DNA from: Oceanospirillaceae bacterium
GTDB lineage: Bacteria; Pseudomonadota; Gammaproteobacteria; Pseudomonadales; Balneatricaceae
Reading direction: 5' to 3'
Assembly: GCA_003523085.1 (NCBI GenBank)
Contig: DPHD01000001.1
Coordinates: forward strand, 24,357 to 32,797
DNA: 8,441 bases
The notes beneath the pieces are model-generated. The model was not told the origin of the DNA and did no database searches. It was given only the letters and a program-made list of their open reading frames with translations. This document shows, piece by piece, positions 6,102-8,441 of this stretch (positions within the stretch are counted from its first letter, which is position 1; each line of letters begins with the position of its first letter). Both the position numbers and the translations under genes were made by a program.

Positions 6102-6812
6102 ATGCAAGCTACGATAGGTATTTTAATGCTCGACTCACAATTTCCACGCATTGTTGGTGATGTAGGTAACCCTGCAACCTGGGGGTTTACTGTGGATATT
6201 GAGGTGGTGGACAATGCTACACCCCATGCGGTAGTGCGCCAAGGGGATGATATGCTTGATGCTTTTATCGAAGCAGGGCAGCGGTTGGTGCAACGGGGTG
6301 TGTCAGGTATTATTACCAGCTGTGGTTTTTTGTCCATATATCAGCAAGAACTGGCAAGCGCACTGGGCGTGCCGGTGCTTACTTCATCATTAATGCAGGT
6401 GGCTAGCGTTAATGCCACCTTGCCCGTCAACAAGCGGGCTGCGATTCTCACAATATCAAAATCAGCCCTGAAGGATAAATATTTACATGCTGCAAATGTA
6501 CCGTTAGATACACCCATTGGCTCTACTGAAGGGGGAAAGGAATTTAGCCGTCGTATCCTCAATAATGAGAAGACGCTTAACATAGAGCTTGCTCGCCAAG
6601 ACAATGTAAATGCGGCTCAAGCGTTGCTAGCAACCGATTCTAGTATAGGTGCTTTGGTTTTGGAATGTACTAATATGGTGCCTTATGCGGCTGACATAGC
6701 AGCCGCAACGGGTGTGCCTGTGTACAGTATGTACAATTTGGTTAATTGGTTTCAAATTAGCCTGATGCCACCAGAGTTTGGTGATTTATCCTCAAACCAT
6801 CATGTCATTTAG
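6102..6812 (+). CDS. Asp/Glu racemase-family protein (two-cysteine, cofactor-independent)
   Basis: A cytoplasmic enzyme of the aspartate/glutamate/hydantoin racemase superfamily, 236 residues from this start. The N-terminal TIGILMLDSQFPRIVGDVGN (4-23) is characteristic of a widespread, poorly characterised subgroup. Both catalytic cysteines are present in their motifs: ITSCGF (Cys74) and LECTNM (Cys189). An active deprotonation/reprotonation mechanism on an alpha-carbon is therefore expected. The ATG at 6102 has AAGGAG ending 11 nt upstream. An alternative GTG at 6090, overlapping the LysR stop, would add four residues (MIFT) and has AAGG 7 nt upstream; ATG is preferred because it begins right at the conserved block. 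Co-transcription with LysR is likely. With a D-amino-acid-oxidising enzyme next door it could supply the D-isomer; hydantoin, maleate or arylmalonate chemistry is also found in this superfamily. Confidence 0.88.
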   Translation: MQATIGILMLDSQFPRIVGDVGNPATWGFTVDIEVVDNATPHAVVRQGDDMLDAFIEAGQRLVQRGVSGIITSCGFLSIYQQELASALGVPVLTSSLMQVASVNATLPVNKRAAILTISKSALKDKYLHAANVPLDTPIGSTEGGKEFSRRILNNEKTLNIELARQDNVNAAQALLATDSSIGALVLECTNMVPYAADIAAATGVPVYSMYNLVNWFQISLMPPEFGDLSSNHHVI

Positions 6813-6862
6813 TCATCGCTATGCAATGCGTTTCAATTATGCCCAATATACGCCTCAGTCGT

Positions 6863-6891
6863 TTGCCAAAATGAATCATATCTACGATAAT
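6863..6891 (+). promoter_or_regulatory. Sigma70-type promoter of the GAPDH gene
   Basis: TTGCCA (6863-6868) and GATAAT (6886-6891) are each 5 of 6 matches to the sigma70 consensus with the optimal 17-bp spacer. Transcription would start near 6898, giving a leader of about 78 nt. This supports independent expression of the dehydrogenase gene rather than read-through from the racemase. Confidence 0.6.
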
Positions 6892-6897
6892 ATGTGC

Positions 6898-6910
6898 ACC
6901 CGATATGGGT
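6898..6910 (+). promoter_or_regulatory. Small inverted repeat at the predicted GAPDH transcription start
   Basis: ACCCGATATGGGT is a near-palindrome: ACCC pairs with GGGT around an ATAT core. It falls at about +1 to +13 of the predicted transcript, a position suited to a repressor operator. It does not match the HexR consensus (TGTAATTAAATTACA-like) often found at central carbon genes. It is short enough to occur by chance. Confidence 0.2.
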
Positions 6911-6976
6911 AACTAAAAGGTTAAACACCTGAACCGCAACCAAGCCGTTTTTATACGGTGAACAAAGGGACTCACT

Positions 6977-8413
6977 GTGAGCCAAGAACAAGTGTTTTCA
7001 GACTGGAAAGATAAAGAAGCGTTAGCCGAAGCTATGATCCCTCTCATAGGTAAGGTGTACCGTGAAAGCAACGTAGAAGTGTCCGTATTCGGCCGCTCTG
7101 TGGTTAATCGTTCTGTGATTAGTATCCTTAAATCCCATCGTGCTGCGCGCATGTTGGAGCACACCAAGCTTTCTGTACATGAAACCTTCCCCGTAGTTGA
7201 AGTGCTGCAGGGCCTTGAGTTATCAAACGTACATGTAGACATTGGTAAGTTGGCAATTGGTTTCCGTGACCACGGCGCTGGCCAAACCTTACAGGCCTAT
7301 GTGGCTGCAGCATTAGTGGGTGCGGTTAATAAAGACAGTGCTAAGACCCAGGCTGATGTCGTGCTTTACGGTTTTGGTCGTATTGGCCGCTTGTTAGCCC
7401 GTTTGTTAATTGACAAGACTGGCGGCGGTCAGAGCTTACGTTTACGTGCCATCGTAGTGCGCAAGGGCGGAGACAATGATCTAGCTAAGCGTGCTAGTCT
7501 GTTGCGTCGTGACTCTGTACATGGCACCTTCCAAGGTACAATTACCGTTGATGAAGAGCAAAATGCTCTAATTGCTAACGGTAATGTTATTAAGGTGATT
7601 TACGCAAGTTCTCCCGATTCAATTGATTACACAGGCTACGGTATTAGTAATGCGGTAGTTATTGATAACACCGGTAAGTGGCGCGATGAAGACGGTTTGT
7701 CTTTGCATCTGCGTGCTAATGGCGTTGCTAAGGTGATGTTGACTGCCCCAGGTAAAGGCATCAAAAACATCGTAATGGGTGTTAACCAAAAAGATATTGA
7801 GGACACAGATAATATCTTGTCTGCAGCCTCGTGTACCACTAACGCCATTACGCCAGTTTTGAAAGCCTTGAACGATAAGTACGGCGTGGAAAATGGTCAC
7901 GTTGAAACCGTGCATGCCTACACTAACGACCAAAACTTAATTGATAACTATCATAAAGGTGATCGTCGTGGCCGTGCCGCTGGCTTAAATATGGTACTTA
8001 CGGAAACAGGAGCGGCTAAGGCCGTGTCTAAGGCTTTGCCAGAGCTTGAGGGTAAACTTACGGGTAACTCTATTCGTGTGCCTACACCTAATGTATCTAT
8101 GGCGATTCTTAACCTTAACCTTAATGCTGAAGTTGAGCGTGAAGAACTGAATGACTATTTGCGTCACATGGCTTTGCATTCCGACTTGCAAAAGCAAATT
8201 GACTATACTGATTCGCCAGAAGCAGTGTCGAGTGACTTTGTAGGTTCTCGTGCGGCTGGTGTAGTGGATGGCCTTGCTACTATTGCAACGGGCAAGAAGA
8301 ACTGCGTAATTTATATCTGGTATGACAACGAATATGGTTATTCTTGTCAGGTGATTCGTATGCTTCAGCACGTAACAAAGACGTCGTTACCAGCTTTTCC
8401 TTTAGAAGGCTAA
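6977..8413 (+). CDS. gap: Glyceraldehyde-3-phosphate dehydrogenase, long form with N-terminal extension
   Basis: A 478-residue cytoplasmic dehydrogenase oxidising a phosphorylated aldehyde, normally glyceraldehyde 3-phosphate, in glycolysis or gluconeogenesis. About 125 N-terminal residues without an obvious known domain precede the Rossmann fold, a layout known for a gammaproteobacterial GAPDH subfamily; classical enzymes have about 335 residues. Key sites are YGFGRIGR (131-138), SAASCTTNAITP with catalytic Cys286, VHAYTNDQ with catalytic His313, RVPTPNVSMAI (367-377) and WYDNEYGYS (448-456). The usual CTTNC is CTTNA here. The NDQ after the catalytic His and RVPTPNV recall erythrose-4-phosphate dehydrogenase, a less likely alternative. 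The start is GTG at 6977 with AAAGGGA 6 nt upstream. Arg is mostly CGT and Gly often GGT, consistent with high expression and unlike the neighbouring catabolic genes. Confidence 0.95.
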   Translation: MSQEQVFSDWKDKEALAEAMIPLIGKVYRESNVEVSVFGRSVVNRSVISILKSHRAARMLEHTKLSVHETFPVVEVLQGLELSNVHVDIGKLAIGFRDHGAGQTLQAYVAAALVGAVNKDSAKTQADVVLYGFGRIGRLLARLLIDKTGGGQSLRLRAIVVRKGGDNDLAKRASLLRRDSVHGTFQGTITVDEEQNALIANGNVIKVIYASSPDSIDYTGYGISNAVVIDNTGKWRDEDGLSLHLRANGVAKVMLTAPGKGIKNIVMGVNQKDIEDTDNILSAASCTTNAITPVLKALNDKYGVENGHVETVHAYTNDQNLIDNYHKGDRRGRAAGLNMVLTETGAAKAVSKALPELEGKLTGNSIRVPTPNVSMAILNLNLNAEVEREELNDYLRHMALHSDLQKQIDYTDSPEAVSSDFVGSRAAGVVDGLATIATGKKNCVIYIWYDNEYGYSCQVIRMLQHVTKTSLPAFPLEG

Positions 8414-8414
8414 G

Positions 8415-8434
8415 ATTCCGGCCTGCGCCGGAAT
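8415..8434. repeat. 20-bp perfect palindromic stem-loop (REP/dRS3-like), possible 3' terminator element
   Basis: ATTCCGGC and GCCGGAAT form a perfect 8-bp stem around a CTGC loop, one base after the GAPDH stop codon. Downstream GACAGGA continues to the window edge. The form ATTCC-core-GGAAT followed by GACA is that of a dispersed extragenic palindrome seen in many proteobacteria; the neisserial dRS3 element has the same 20-bp architecture. No T-run follows within the window, so simple Rho-independent termination cannot be judged. It may stabilise the 3' end of the dehydrogenase mRNA. Confidence 0.65.
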
Positions 8435-8441
8435 GACAGGA

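Noticed and set aside
6826..6880. A 17-codon plus-strand frame (MQCVSIMPN...) upstream of the GAPDH promoter
   Set aside because: It has no RBS, lies across the -35 region and has no recognisable content; chance occurrence is sufficient.
6813..6976. HexR operator or a riboswitch before the GAPDH gene
   Set aside because: No HexR-type palindrome is visible, and the 78-nt predicted leader shows only a weak CCGT/ACGG stem, without a recognisable aptamer.
7985..8371. A 128-codon minus-strand frame opposite the GAPDH gene, and a 104-codon one at 7619-7933
   Set aside because: Both are antisense to a strongly conserved dehydrogenase with biased codon use. Long antisense open frames are expected in such genes.
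1..8441. CRISPR array, tRNA, rRNA or defence genes
   Set aside because: No regularly spaced repeats, cloverleaf-like segment, rRNA block or defence-family protein was seen on either strand.

Overview
The window looks like chromosomal DNA of a marine-type gammaproteobacterium, most likely from the Alteromonadales. This is inferred from three things: moderate GC, a TRAP-transporter catabolic cluster, and a long (478 aa) glyceraldehyde-3-phosphate dehydrogenase with an N-terminal extension, a form known from gammaproteobacteria. The genus cannot be fixed from the sequence alone. Coding density is high and there is no tRNA, rRNA, transposase, phage or CRISPR material.

Layout. On the minus strand, from about 5096 down to the left edge, five genes run head to tail with short gaps or an overlap: a DadA-type FAD amino-acid dehydrogenase/oxidase, the three TRAP transporter subunits (periplasmic binding protein, small permease, large permease) and an isopenicillin-N-synthase-like 2-oxoglutarate/Fe(II) oxygenase cut by the window edge. 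They look like one operon. A GC-rich hairpin with a GAAA loop and a T-run sits between the binding-protein and small-permease genes. Divergently, from 5194 on the plus strand, lie a LysR-type regulator and, 8 bp after it, an Asp/Glu-racemase-family protein with both catalytic cysteines. The 97-bp divergent region carries dyads that could be the LysR operator. After a 164-bp gap with a good sigma70-like promoter comes the GAPDH gene, which is probably a separate housekeeping unit. A 20-bp perfect stem-loop of dispersed-repeat type follows one base after its stop codon.

How the genes may work together (inference). The TRAP system imports a small acidic solute. The racemase and the FAD enzyme would interconvert and oxidatively deaminate an amino or imino acid. 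The 2OG oxygenase would hydroxylate a related compound, and the LysR protein would sense the substrate. The combination points to catabolism of an unusual D-amino acid, imino acid or opine-like compound. The substrate is not determinable here.

Most notable details: a 7-codon upstream reading frame (MDHNFGW) with the strong ribosome binding site, ending 2 nt before the oxygenase ATG and repeating that gene's first codons; a probable TTG start for the FAD enzyme; a DctQ subunit with an apparent extra N-terminal membrane segment; a GAPDH whose NAD-specificity position looks basic rather than acidic; and the palindromic repeat at the right edge.
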